DNA of 7,932 nt, from NCBI GenBank assembly GCA_020052975.1, contig JAGVOC010000126.1, positions 1-7,932 of the forward strand, read 5' to 3'. Source of the DNA: Desulfobacterales bacterium. Lineage in GTDB: Bacteria; Desulfobacterota; Desulfobacteria; Desulfobacterales; RPRI01. Shown here piece by piece: positions 1-5,116 of this stretch. Both the position numbers and the translations under genes were made by a program. The notes under the pieces were generated by a model. It ran no database searches. It saw only the letters and a program-made list of their open reading frames with translations, and had not been told where the DNA came from. The first letter of the stretch is position 1. Every line of letters begins with the position of its first letter.

Positions 1-30
1 AGAAGGGAGATAAAATATCTTCAAAAAAAA

Positions 31-65
31 TTCTGACTTCTGACTACTGTATTCTGTATTCCAGA
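31..65. repeat. Degenerate heptad tandem repeat upstream of hgcA
   Basis: Five consecutive 7-base units follow the pattern TTCTGAC, TTCTGAC, TACTGTA, TTCTGTA, TTCCAGA. The first two are identical and the rest drift. It lies directly before a strong hairpin (66-90). From memory, similar TTCTGA/TTCTGTA strings are common between genes in deltaproteobacterial genomes. No promoter boxes could be assigned with confidence in positions 1-123. Confidence 0.6.
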
Positions 66-90
66 TACCTCGCAGCTCTGCTGCGGGGTA
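66..90. repeat. Strong intergenic hairpin (palindromic repeat unit)
   Basis: The arms TACCTCGCAG (66-75) and CTGCGGGGTA (81-90) pair over 10 bp with one T-G wobble and leave a 5-base loop. No T-run follows on the plus strand, so it does not look like a classic intrinsic terminator. It ends 33 bases before the hgcA start. It may form one palindromic intergenic element with the adjacent heptad repeat, and in the hgcA leader RNA it could also affect expression. That last point is inference. Confidence 0.55.
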
Positions 91-123
91 GTTCATTGCC
101 TGAGCACGGGAAAGGTTAAAAAT

Positions 124-1326
124 ATGGAGAATAATTGTTGCGGCAACAATAATAAAAAAGAGTCCTTTGGCAGAGTGTCACATCTAAAGCCTTTTGCATC
201 CACTCCTGTTATGCAAAACAAAAAGGAAGAAGCCGCCTGCTGTGGCCCACCGCCGGGACCTGAATGCAGCAGGTTTGCCCGGCCCGGATATGAAATATGC
301 GGGTTTGTTGAAGAATTTATAGATACGACTGCGGGCTCTGTTCCAAAAACCAGAACAAAACTTTCTATGGCTGATCATGCGATGTCGGTTTTGGCGAGAT
401 TCGGAATAGGCAGGGATTCATACGGCATTTCGCCGGGGATTTATTGCACAGGCACACCTGCTGCTGATTCACCAGTCCTGGTTACGGCGAATTATAAGCT
501 GACTTTTGATGCTCTTCGCATGGAATTATCGTCGGTGGACGCCTGGATTCTTGTACTTGACACACGGGGAATAAACGTATGGTGCGCGGCCGGAAAGAGC
601 CTTTTTTCGACTGAAGAAGTGATAAAAAGAATAAAGGCTTCAGGTCTGGATAAAATCGTAAGCCACAGGGAGCTTATTCTGCCCCAGCTTTCAGCCACGG
701 GTGTTTCTGCAATAGATGTGAAAAAAAAGAGCGGTTTCAAGGTTGTCTGGGGACCAATCCGCGCAAATGACATAAAAAAATTTATAGATGCCGGAAAGAA
801 GGCTGACGAATCAATGCGCCGTGTGACCTTCACGGTATCGGAACGCCTTGTACTTGTTCCTGTTGAGCTTTCATTTCTTGTAAAGCCGACCCTCTTTATA
901 TTACTTGGAATTTTCCTTTTATCCGGAATCGGACTGGAAATATTTTCCTTAAAGGATGCCTGGTCGAGGGGAATTATGGCGGCATTTGCATATGCGACAG
1001 GAATTTTTTCCGGCGCTGTTGTTGTGCCTGCAATATTAAAATGGCTTCCCGGAAAGGCTTTTTCTGTCAAGGGCGCTATTACAGGAATCATAGCAGCCTT
1101 TTTTGTTGTAATGATGCTGAAAGATGTTGCAAACACGTGGGAGCTTGCAGCTCTTTTCCTTTGTACTACGGCAGTAAGTTCTTATCTTGGAATGAATTTT
1201 ACAGGCTCAACACCTTATACATCGCCGTCGGGAGTTGAAAAAGAGATGCGGAAAGCAATTCCTGTTCAGGCGCTTGCCGGCTTTGCCTCCATTGTTTTAT
1301 GGATCGGTGCTGCTTTTATCAGATAA
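124..1326 (+). CDS. hgcA: Mercury methylation corrinoid protein HgcA
   Basis: HgcA is a membrane-anchored corrinoid protein that transfers a methyl group from its cobalt to Hg(II), giving methylmercury with electrons from HgcB. The diagnostic cap-helix motif NVWCAAGK is intact at residues 151-158, with Cys154 as the expected lower-axial cobalt ligand. Residues about 60-240 form the cytosolic corrinoid domain, related to the large subunit of the corrinoid iron-sulfur protein. Five hydrophobic segments follow (about 253-272, 283-303, 316-334, 338-356 and 380-399). The C-terminal stretch with NFTGSTPYTSPSGVEKEM (358-375) also looks typical. At 400 residues it is about 60 longer at the N-terminus than the Desulfovibrio ND132 protein, whose key Cys is residue 93. 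The extra part carries C5-C6, C39-C40 and C48. The ATG at 124 has a weak ribosome site (AAAGG, 111-115). hgcB follows after 19 bases, so the two are probably co-transcribed. Confidence 0.96.
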   Translation: MENNCCGNNNKKESFGRVSHLKPFASTPVMQNKKEEAACCGPPPGPECSRFARPGYEICGFVEEFIDTTAGSVPKTRTKLSMADHAMSVLARFGIGRDSYGISPGIYCTGTPAADSPVLVTANYKLTFDALRMELSSVDAWILVLDTRGINVWCAAGKSLFSTEEVIKRIKASGLDKIVSHRELILPQLSATGVSAIDVKKKSGFKVVWGPIRANDIKKFIDAGKKADESMRRVTFTVSERLVLVPVELSFLVKPTLFILLGIFLLSGIGLEIFSLKDAWSRGIMAAFAYATGIFSGAVVVPAILKWLPGKAFSVKGAITGIIAAFFVVMMLKDVANTWELAALFLCTTAVSSYLGMNFTGSTPYTSPSGVEKEMRKAIPVQALAGFASIVLWIGAAFIR

Positions 1327-1345
1327 GATTATACAGGAGAACAAG

Positions 1346-1636
1346 ATGCAAGACTTCAGATATTTATATGATGTTTCGACCCTCTCATTAAACCGTGAAG
1401 CATGTATCGGATGCGGCATGTGTGAAATCGTGTGCCCGCACGGAGTTTTTAAAGTGGAGAATAAAAAGGCCGGAGTAGTTGATAAAAACGGGTGCATGGA
1501 ATGCGGCGCATGCGCGAAAAACTGCCCGTCAGAAGCTATAGGCGTAACTCCGGGCGTAGGATGCGCCGCCTATATCATTCAGACATGGATAATAGGAAAG
1601 AACGGAAATTCACGCGGCATAGCCAAGTGCTGCTGA
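1346..1636 (+). CDS. hgcB: Mercury methylation ferredoxin HgcB
   Basis: HgcB is a small dicluster ferredoxin that supplies electrons to return the HgcA cobalt to the reduced state and may hand Hg(II) to HgcA. The 96-residue protein has two complete 4Fe-4S motifs: C20, C23, C26, C30 with CIGCGMCEIVCP, and C50, C53, C56, C60 with CMECGACAKNCP. It also has the family's extra cysteine at position 73 (GVGCAAYI) and a terminal Cys95-Cys96 pair, both hallmarks that separate HgcB from ordinary ferredoxins. The ATG at 1346 is chosen over an upstream in-frame ATG at 1235 because AGGAG lies at 1335-1339 with a 6-base spacer, the family length is about 95 residues, and the longer form would overlap the end of hgcA by about 90 bases. 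The stop is immediately followed by a recombinase-like remnant on the other strand. Confidence 0.95.
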   Translation: MQDFRYLYDVSTLSLNREACIGCGMCEIVCPHGVFKVENKKAGVVDKNGCMECGACAKNCPSEAIGVTPGVGCAAYIIQTWIIGKNGNSRGIAKCC

Positions 1637-1751
1637 TGATCCGTTTTTTATCCACCCCGATTTCATTCATCAATAATTTCAAGTATTCTTTCCCGAAGCT
1701 TGAATCTTTATCCCGGAGATTTTCTTTTAGCGCCGAACAGATTGATAAAAT
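1637..1751 (-). pseudogene. Remnant of the C-terminal region of a serine recombinase
   Basis: On the minus strand this stretch reads, without stops, a peptide containing ICSALKENL followed by SSFGKEYLKLLMNEI and VDKKRI. This resembles the conserved C-terminal part of many large serine recombinases of prophages and transposons, where the order is F/I-C-x-A-L-R-x-x-L, then FGKxYLKLLVxEI, then V-(D/E)-x-K-x-V. The match stops at the base after the hgcB stop codon, and the downstream G-S-Y-x-A-L ending is missing. On its upstream side the frame is closed by a stop near 1830 and shows no recognisable catalytic or DNA-binding domain. I therefore read it as a decayed fragment, not a gene. The assignment rests on remembered family patterns only, and a chance reading frame remains possible. 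Confidence 0.4.
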
Positions 1752-1957
1752 AAACAGGTCTTTATTAAAATTAAGAAGTGTGATAGATAAGAAACGTATT
1801 TTCAACTCCGTGTTAACGAAACGGGGGCATCATTTATCTGCCCATTCAAAAACACGATGAAATATTAGTAAGTTAGAAACTATTTTCTGCGTTTTTCAGG
1901 CAGAAAGTAGTTTTGTTAACGCACTTATCCCATTTATCGGGGTTAGGATTAATTCAC
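1752..1957. other. Gap between hgcB remnant region and the DUF4160 gene
   Basis: Together with the recombinase-like fragment this makes a 321-base stretch with no intact gene. It holds two copies of the palindrome GTTAAC (1812-1817 and 1915-1920) and the hairpin 1877-1913. It also holds GTTAGGA (1942-1948), which differs from the integron core GTTRRRY at the last base only. AGGA within the latter also sits 9 bases before the next start codon. I found no convincing matching inverse core or left arm for a complete upstream attC. Confidence 0.5.
1877..1913. terminator. 14-bp hairpin downstream of hgcAB, possible terminator
   Basis: The arms AAACTATTTTCTGC (1877-1890) and GCAGAAAGTAGTTT (1900-1913) pair over 14 bp with one T-G wobble, around a 9-base loop. 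The descending arm ends in TTTT on the plus strand. It lies 240 bases after hgcB and 45 bases before the DUF4160 gene, so it could end hgcAB transcription or mark the edge of the inserted cassette. The T-run is short and largely inside the stem, which weakens the terminator reading. Confidence 0.35.
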
Positions 1958-2218
1958 ATGCCAGAAATCTCAAGATTCTTTGGAATCATCATAGCTATGT
2001 TCTGGGATGAGCACAATCCACCACATTTCCATGCTCGTTACGGACAATTTAAGGCTGCCATAGATATTGACTCACTGGAAGTATTGGATGGAAAGCTTCC
2101 TCCCCGTGTTTTGGGACTTGTGGTAGAATGGGCCTCACAATATAGGAAGGAACTCATGATTAACTGGGAAAAAGCACGGAATGATAAACCCTTAAAGAAA
2201 ATTGAACCTCTCCAATAG
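1958..2218 (+). CDS. DUF4160 family protein, first gene of a toxin-antitoxin-like pair
   Basis: This 86-residue protein begins MPEISRFFGI and contains the family core MFWDEHNPPHFHARYG (residues 14-29), then a short beta-rich section (KAAIDIDSLEVLDG) and a helical end with LVVEWASQYRKELMINWE and LKKIEPL. These are typical of DUF4160, whose HNPPHFH stretch looks like a metal or catalytic site. No activity is established that I know of. The start at 1958 is preferred over the longer frame from 1913 because homologues begin at MPxISRF and AGGA (1945-1948) lies 9 bases upstream. Its stop codon overlaps the ribosome site of the next gene, so the two are translationally coupled. DUF4160-DUF2442 pairs are widespread and are often suspected to be toxin-antitoxin modules. 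Which partner would be the toxin is not clear. Confidence 0.85.
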   Translation: MPEISRFFGIIIAMFWDEHNPPHFHARYGQFKAAIDIDSLEVLDGKLPPRVLGLVVEWASQYRKELMINWEKARNDKPLKKIEPLQ

Positions 2219-2222
2219 GAGG
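2217..2222 (+). promoter_or_regulatory. Ribosome binding site of the DUF2442 gene
   Basis: A full AGGAGG starts inside the TAG stop codon of the DUF4160 gene and lies 7 bases before the ATG at 2230. This fixes the DUF2442 start and ties translation of the two genes together. Confidence 0.8.
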
Positions 2223-2229
2223 ATAGAGC

Positions 2230-2568
2230 ATGACTCATGACATTATAGATGCTGTGTATAAAGGTGATTATCTCATAGAACTTTTTTTCGATGACGGCAA
2301 ACGCGGGATAGTTGATTTTTCAAAATATCTAAAACGTGGCGGTGTGTTTAGAAAATTTAGAAGCATAGAATATTTCCGCAGTTTCCAGATTAATAAAGAA
2401 CTCGGTGTGTTAACATGGTCCGATGGGCTTGATATCGCTCCCGAGACCCTTTATGCGGAGGCAACGGGAGCGAGACTCCCCTTATGGATGGAGAAACAAG
2501 AAAATATCAAGTCGAACCATCGCCTGCACTCGGATGGCCGGATGCCTGCGGCTTCCAGCCACCGGTGA
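2230..2568 (+). CDS. DUF2442 family protein, second gene of a toxin-antitoxin-like pair
   Basis: The 112-residue protein shows the DUF2442 pattern: a beta-strand pair with LIELFFDDGKRGIVDF (residues 15-30), then LKRGGVFRKFRSIEYF (34-49), and ELGVLTWSDGLDIAPETLY (57-75). The family usually ends shortly after the last motif, at 80-90 residues. Here the frame continues to residue 112, and residues from about Asn96 (NHRLHSDGRMPAASSHR) are encoded by the attC-like element. The tail is therefore probably read-through of the cassette recombination site and not part of the fold. Function is unknown. By association with the DUF4160 gene it could be one half of a toxin-antitoxin-like module. Both genes and the attC-like element share one orientation, as expected for an integron cassette. 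Confidence 0.85.
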   Translation: MTHDIIDAVYKGDYLIELFFDDGKRGIVDFSKYLKRGGVFRKFRSIEYFRSFQINKELGVLTWSDGLDIAPETLYAEATGARLPLWMEKQENIKSNHRLHSDGRMPAASSHR

Positions 2569-2583
2569 GGCGTGACATTGTTC
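2511..2583 (+). other. Degenerate integron attC-like recombination site
   Basis: The stretch has the architecture of an attC. An inverse core GTCGAAC (2511-2517, 6 of 7 against RYYYAAC) is followed by a left arm CGCCTGCAC (2521-2529) and a right arm GTGAGGCG (2565-2572). The arms pair over 8 bp with one unpaired G at 2526 on the left arm, like the extrahelical base of true attC sites. The core site ATTGTTC (2577-2583) is poor against GTTRRRY (4 of 7). Between the arms is a partly decayed hairpin around GGCT-TCC-AGCC (2550-2560). Its place at the 3' end of a short same-strand gene pair fits a cassette. No integrase gene is in the window. It could instead be an unrelated structured intergenic repeat. 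Confidence 0.5.
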
Positions 2584-2616
2584 CCAGTGCCCGACTTCGT
2601 CCGTTCTGGGGAGCAA
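2578..2616. other. Hairpin between convergent transcription units
   Basis: TTGTTCCCAG (2578-2587) pairs with CTGGGGA (2606-2612) and CAA (2614-2616), skipping G2613 and with one T-G wobble. A small GAC-TTC-GTC stem sits in the loop. It lies between the 3' ends of the DUF2442 gene and the convergent mqnB-like gene, so it may act as a bidirectional terminator although no T-run follows on either strand. It overlaps the last bases of the attC-like site. Confidence 0.35.
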
Positions 2617-2627
2617 GTATGAAGAAG

Positions 2628-3245
2628 TTATAATAGCGGCAGTACGGATTCCCGGAAAAAGCTGAAAAAAGTATTTCTGTAAATCTTAATGTTTTCAATG
2701 ATATCGTTATCTCTGGTATGCTCCGGTGTGTCGCTGACGAATTTAAAGATATAGCATTTGGTATTGAATTTTCTACACGCCTGAATGACGGATGCGCTTT
2801 CCATATCGATGAGATCCACTGTTTTTGACAATTTTTGCCTTTCGGCAGGATCGAGTACCGGCCTGTCGAGGGTTGCGATTGTTGCATAAGAAAAATCCTC
2901 AAGGATGTCCGGTACGTGTCTATGGGGAAATTTTGATTTGAATTGAGGCCTGTCATACTCAAAAACCTTTTTAATATGCAATGGTTCGCCAAGAGTATGT
3001 CCGGCGCCTGTCGCACCTGCCGCGCCAAGGTTTACGATACAAAAAGGGCTGAATCTTAAACAGGAGTAGGCGCAGGCCATTGCCGAATTTGCCTTCCCGA
3101 TTCCAGATATGATGAGAATATGATTTTTATTCCTGTAAACTGGAAAAGGTTTGGAGTCCAGCCTTATCAATGAAAGCCCGCCGATAAACGGCTTTGCCTC
3201 AAGAAGGGTTGCCATGACAAGACAGATTAAAGGATTTTTTTCCAC
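2628..3245 (-). CDS. mqnB: Futalosine hydrolase / aminofutalosine nucleosidase (MqnB-like)
   Basis: This 205-residue protein belongs to the nucleoside phosphorylase/MTAN superfamily. Visible motifs are Glu16 in the N-terminal strand (MATLLEAKPF), the glycine loop SGIGKANSAMA (47-57), NLGAAGAT (72-79), DLIDMESASV (144-153) with Glu149 as the ribose-binding glutamate, and FKFVSDTPEHT (167-177) with Asp172 as the expected acid on the purine ring. In the futalosine pathway it would cleave the N-glycosidic bond to release the base and give dehypoxanthine futalosine. With no deaminase nearby, the substrate could be aminofutalosine, in which case the enzyme works as an MTAN. It is slightly shorter than typical MqnB (about 220). 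The start is a GTG at 3245, supported by GGAGGAG at 3254-3260 with an 8-base spacer. It overlaps the end of mqnD by 19 bases, which implies coupled translation. Confidence 0.82.
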   Translation of the reverse strand: MEKNPLICLVMATLLEAKPFIGGLSLIRLDSKPFPVYRNKNHILIISGIGKANSAMACAYSCLRFSPFCIVNLGAAGATGAGHTLGEPLHIKKVFEYDRPQFKSKFPHRHVPDILEDFSYATIATLDRPVLDPAERQKLSKTVDLIDMESASVIQACRKFNTKCYIFKFVSDTPEHTRDNDIIENIKIYRNTFFSFFRESVLPLL

Positions 3246-4030
3246 CTTGCCATCTCCTCCAGAGTTTGAATCGCTCTTTGCCCTGTAATACCCAATGAAA
3301 TGGTAAAATCATTAACATACAAATCAATATGGCCATCTATCACTTTGTCGTTTAATTCCTGGGCATGCTGGAGCACAAAAGAGCGTGAAGCATCCCTGTT
3401 CATTTTTGCATAAATTACCGAGTTTTTAATGAGCAGTTCAACCTGTTTTTTGTGAATGATTGTCTCTGGGTCTTTTCTGATTGCAATACAGCCGAGCGGA
3501 ATCGGAAGATTTGTCTCTTTTTCCCACCATTCGCCAAGGTCTATAACCTTTACGCAACCGTAATCGGGATATATAAACCTTCCTTCATGAATGATAAGGC
3601 CTGCATCGTACTCGCCGCTTTTCACTCCTGGAAGTATCCGGTCAAATCTGGTTACGACGATATTTCTGATTTCAGGATTCCAGAGTTTCAATAGAAGAAA
3701 AGCGGTTGTATAATTGCCGGGAATCGCAATCCTGGAATCAGCGGAAAACCTACTCTCTTTTCGAGTCACAAGAAGAGGCCCGCATCCGAAACCGAGCGCC
3801 GAACCTGAATCAAGGAGCTCATAGTCGTCTTTTAGGAGAAGATATGCAAAAAAAGAAAGCTTGGTAATCTGGAATGTTTTCTTGAAAGCCGCATTATTCA
3901 GCGCTTCAACATCATCGATATGCGGGGAAAAGGTATAATTGCCCGTATCTATGCCATGATGAAGCATGGCATGAAATACGAACGTGTCGTTTGGGCAAGG
4001 TGAAAAGGCAATCGAAAGGTCTGTCATCAT
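3227..4030 (-). CDS. mqnD: 1,4-dihydroxy-6-naphthoate synthase MqnD
   Basis: MqnD converts cyclic dehypoxanthine futalosine to 1,4-dihydroxy-6-naphthoate, the last ring-forming step of the futalosine menaquinone route, in the cytosol. The 267-residue protein has a periplasmic-binding-protein-like two-lobe fold. It shows the family motifs SPCPNDTFVFHA (10-21), HIDDVEALN (37-45), GFGCGPLLV (80-88), PGNYTTA (104-110), IHEGRF (147-152) with the conserved His148 expected in the active site, and GCIAIRK (180-186). Length is normal. Two adjacent ATG codons (4030 and 4027) are possible starts. The gene begins 12 bases after the mqnC stop, so its ribosome site (an AGAG-type sequence) lies in the mqnC tail. 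Confidence 0.95.
   Translation of the reverse strand: MMTDLSIAFSPCPNDTFVFHAMLHHGIDTGNYTFSPHIDDVEALNNAAFKKTFQITKLSFFAYLLLKDDYELLDSGSALGFGCGPLLVTRKESRFSADSRIAIPGNYTTAFLLLKLWNPEIRNIVVTRFDRILPGVKSGEYDAGLIIHEGRFIYPDYGCVKVIDLGEWWEKETNLPIPLGCIAIRKDPETIIHKKQVELLIKNSVIYAKMNRDASRSFVLQHAQELNDKVIDGHIDLYVNDFTISLGITGQRAIQTLEEMARWKKIL
3254..3260 (-). promoter_or_regulatory. Strong ribosome binding site for the mqnB-like GTG start
   Basis: On the minus strand GGAGGAG lies inside the 3' end of mqnD and 8 bases before the GTG at 3245. It decides in favour of this non-ATG start and shows that the gene is embedded in the mqnD message. Confidence 0.8.
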
Positions 4031-4042
4031 AAAATCTCTGCT

Positions 4043-5116
4043 CTAATATTTTTTTAAGATCTGATATTCCGAGTCTCTCATTACAGGCTTTTTACCGGCG
4101 TTTGTTATTATGTCGATAAACTCGTTTATACCTGCCTTGGTTTCAATGCCGGTTGCCTTAACTACCGTTTCTTCCATCAGAACTCCGCCCATGTCGTTTG
4201 CTCCCATGGCGAGAGCAAGCTGCGCAAGCTTCAGGCCCTCGGTAAGCCACCCGGCCTGGATATAAGTGATGTTATCCAAAAAAATGCGGGAGATGGCCAC
4301 TATTTTAAGATAATCAATTCCTGTCGCTGGTTCAATATCTTTAAGTCCGGTGCGTGCAGGAGAAAAAGACCAGGGGATAAAAGCTCTCAACATCCCCGTT
4401 TTGTCCTGTACGTCGCGCACAACATTTAAATGCCCGATCCTTTCTTCATCGGTCTCTCCCATGCCGTAGGTCATGGTTGCCGAAGATTTCATCCCGTGGC
4501 GATGCAGTGCAAACATAACTTCGCACCAGAGGTTTTTCCCTATTTTTCTGGGGCTTACCTTTTTGCGTATCCTGTCAACCAGCAAATCCGATGCTCCCGG
4601 CACCGAATCGAGCCCGGCATTTTTAAGCTTTAATATTGCCTCATCGATGGAGACCGAACTTTTTTCTGCCATGTGAGCAATTTCGCATGGCGAAAATGAA
4701 TGAAGATATATTTGAGGGAAGCGTTTTTTTACATTTTTAACTATGTTAACATATGTATCAAGGGTATAGTCCGGATGAAGGCCACCCTGAAGCATTACCT
4801 GTGTTCCTTTTAATAATGCAAGCTCTTCGATCTTTGCAAAAATCTCTTCCTGTGTAAGCTCAAAGGGTTTAATCAGATTTGCCCTTGCGTGATAAGCGCA
4901 AAAATTGCAGGCAGCTTCGCAGATATTGGTAAAATTGATTATGCGGTCAACAATGAATCCGACCTCTTCCTGGGGGAAAATGAGTGCGCGCCTCATGTTG
5001 CCTGCTTCACCCAGTTCAATCAGGTCCCATTTAAAAAGCGCAAGAGCTTCCCTCGGAGAGATTCTCCTGCCCCCATATATATTTTGTTTAAGCTCTTTGT
5101 CTGATCCCTGTTTCAT
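4043..5116 (-). CDS. mqnC: Cyclic dehypoxanthine futalosine synthase MqnC (radical SAM)
   Basis: MqnC is a radical SAM enzyme that cyclises dehypoxanthine futalosine to its spiro cyclic form. In 357 residues it has the 4Fe-4S motif C66-x3-C70-x2-C73 (NICEAACNFCAYHA), a GGLHPD motif (111-116), an HSFSPCEI strand (139-146) and the C-terminal half common to MqnC, MqnE and CofH (ETDEERIGHL, WSFSPARTG, ANDMGGVLMEETV). Where relatives typically read PGGGAEIL, this protein reads PGASDLLVD (173-181), so the usual acidic position is Asp and not Glu. It is assigned as MqnC, not MqnE, by position next to mqnD and by the GLDSVPG and ETDEER context. The ATG at 5116 has only a weak ribosome site. The upstream 366 bases, a repeat block, separate it from mqnA. 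Confidence 0.93.
   Translation of the reverse strand: MKQGSDKELKQNIYGGRRISPREALALFKWDLIELGEAGNMRRALIFPQEEVGFIVDRIINFTNICEAACNFCAYHARANLIKPFELTQEEIFAKIEELALLKGTQVMLQGGLHPDYTLDTYVNIVKNVKKRFPQIYLHSFSPCEIAHMAEKSSVSIDEAILKLKNAGLDSVPGASDLLVDRIRKKVSPRKIGKNLWCEVMFALHRHGMKSSATMTYGMGETDEERIGHLNVVRDVQDKTGMLRAFIPWSFSPARTGLKDIEPATGIDYLKIVAISRIFLDNITYIQAGWLTEGLKLAQLALAMGANDMGGVLMEETVVKATGIETKAGINEFIDIITNAGKKPVMRDSEYQILKKY

Noticed and set aside
3..119. Open reading frame entering from the left edge to position 119
   Set aside because: It runs through the heptad repeat and hairpin and shows no recognisable domain, so it is not supported as the end of a gene.
492..1136. 214-residue minus-strand open frame opposite hgcA
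   Set aside because: It is a mirror of the hgcA reading frame. The composition is unprotein-like, no family is recognised, and hgcA has intact diagnostic motifs.
1235..1345. Upstream in-frame start for hgcB giving a 133-residue protein
   Set aside because: The extra 37 residues overlap hgcA, lack family similarity, and a better start with AGGAG lies at 1346.
1492..1860. Plus-strand 122-residue frame through the hgcB end
   Set aside because: It overlaps hgcB in another frame and is the reverse image of the recombinase-like remnant. No family or ribosome site is seen.
1812..1949. A full attC site upstream of the DUF4160 gene
   Set aside because: GTTAGGA at 1942 is a fair core, but no matching inverse core (RYYYAAC) or complementary left arm was found. 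Only the possible cassette boundary is kept as a note.
2507..3028. 173-residue minus-strand frame
   Set aside because: It is an alternative frame of the mqnB-like gene that then runs into the attC-like element. No family features are present.
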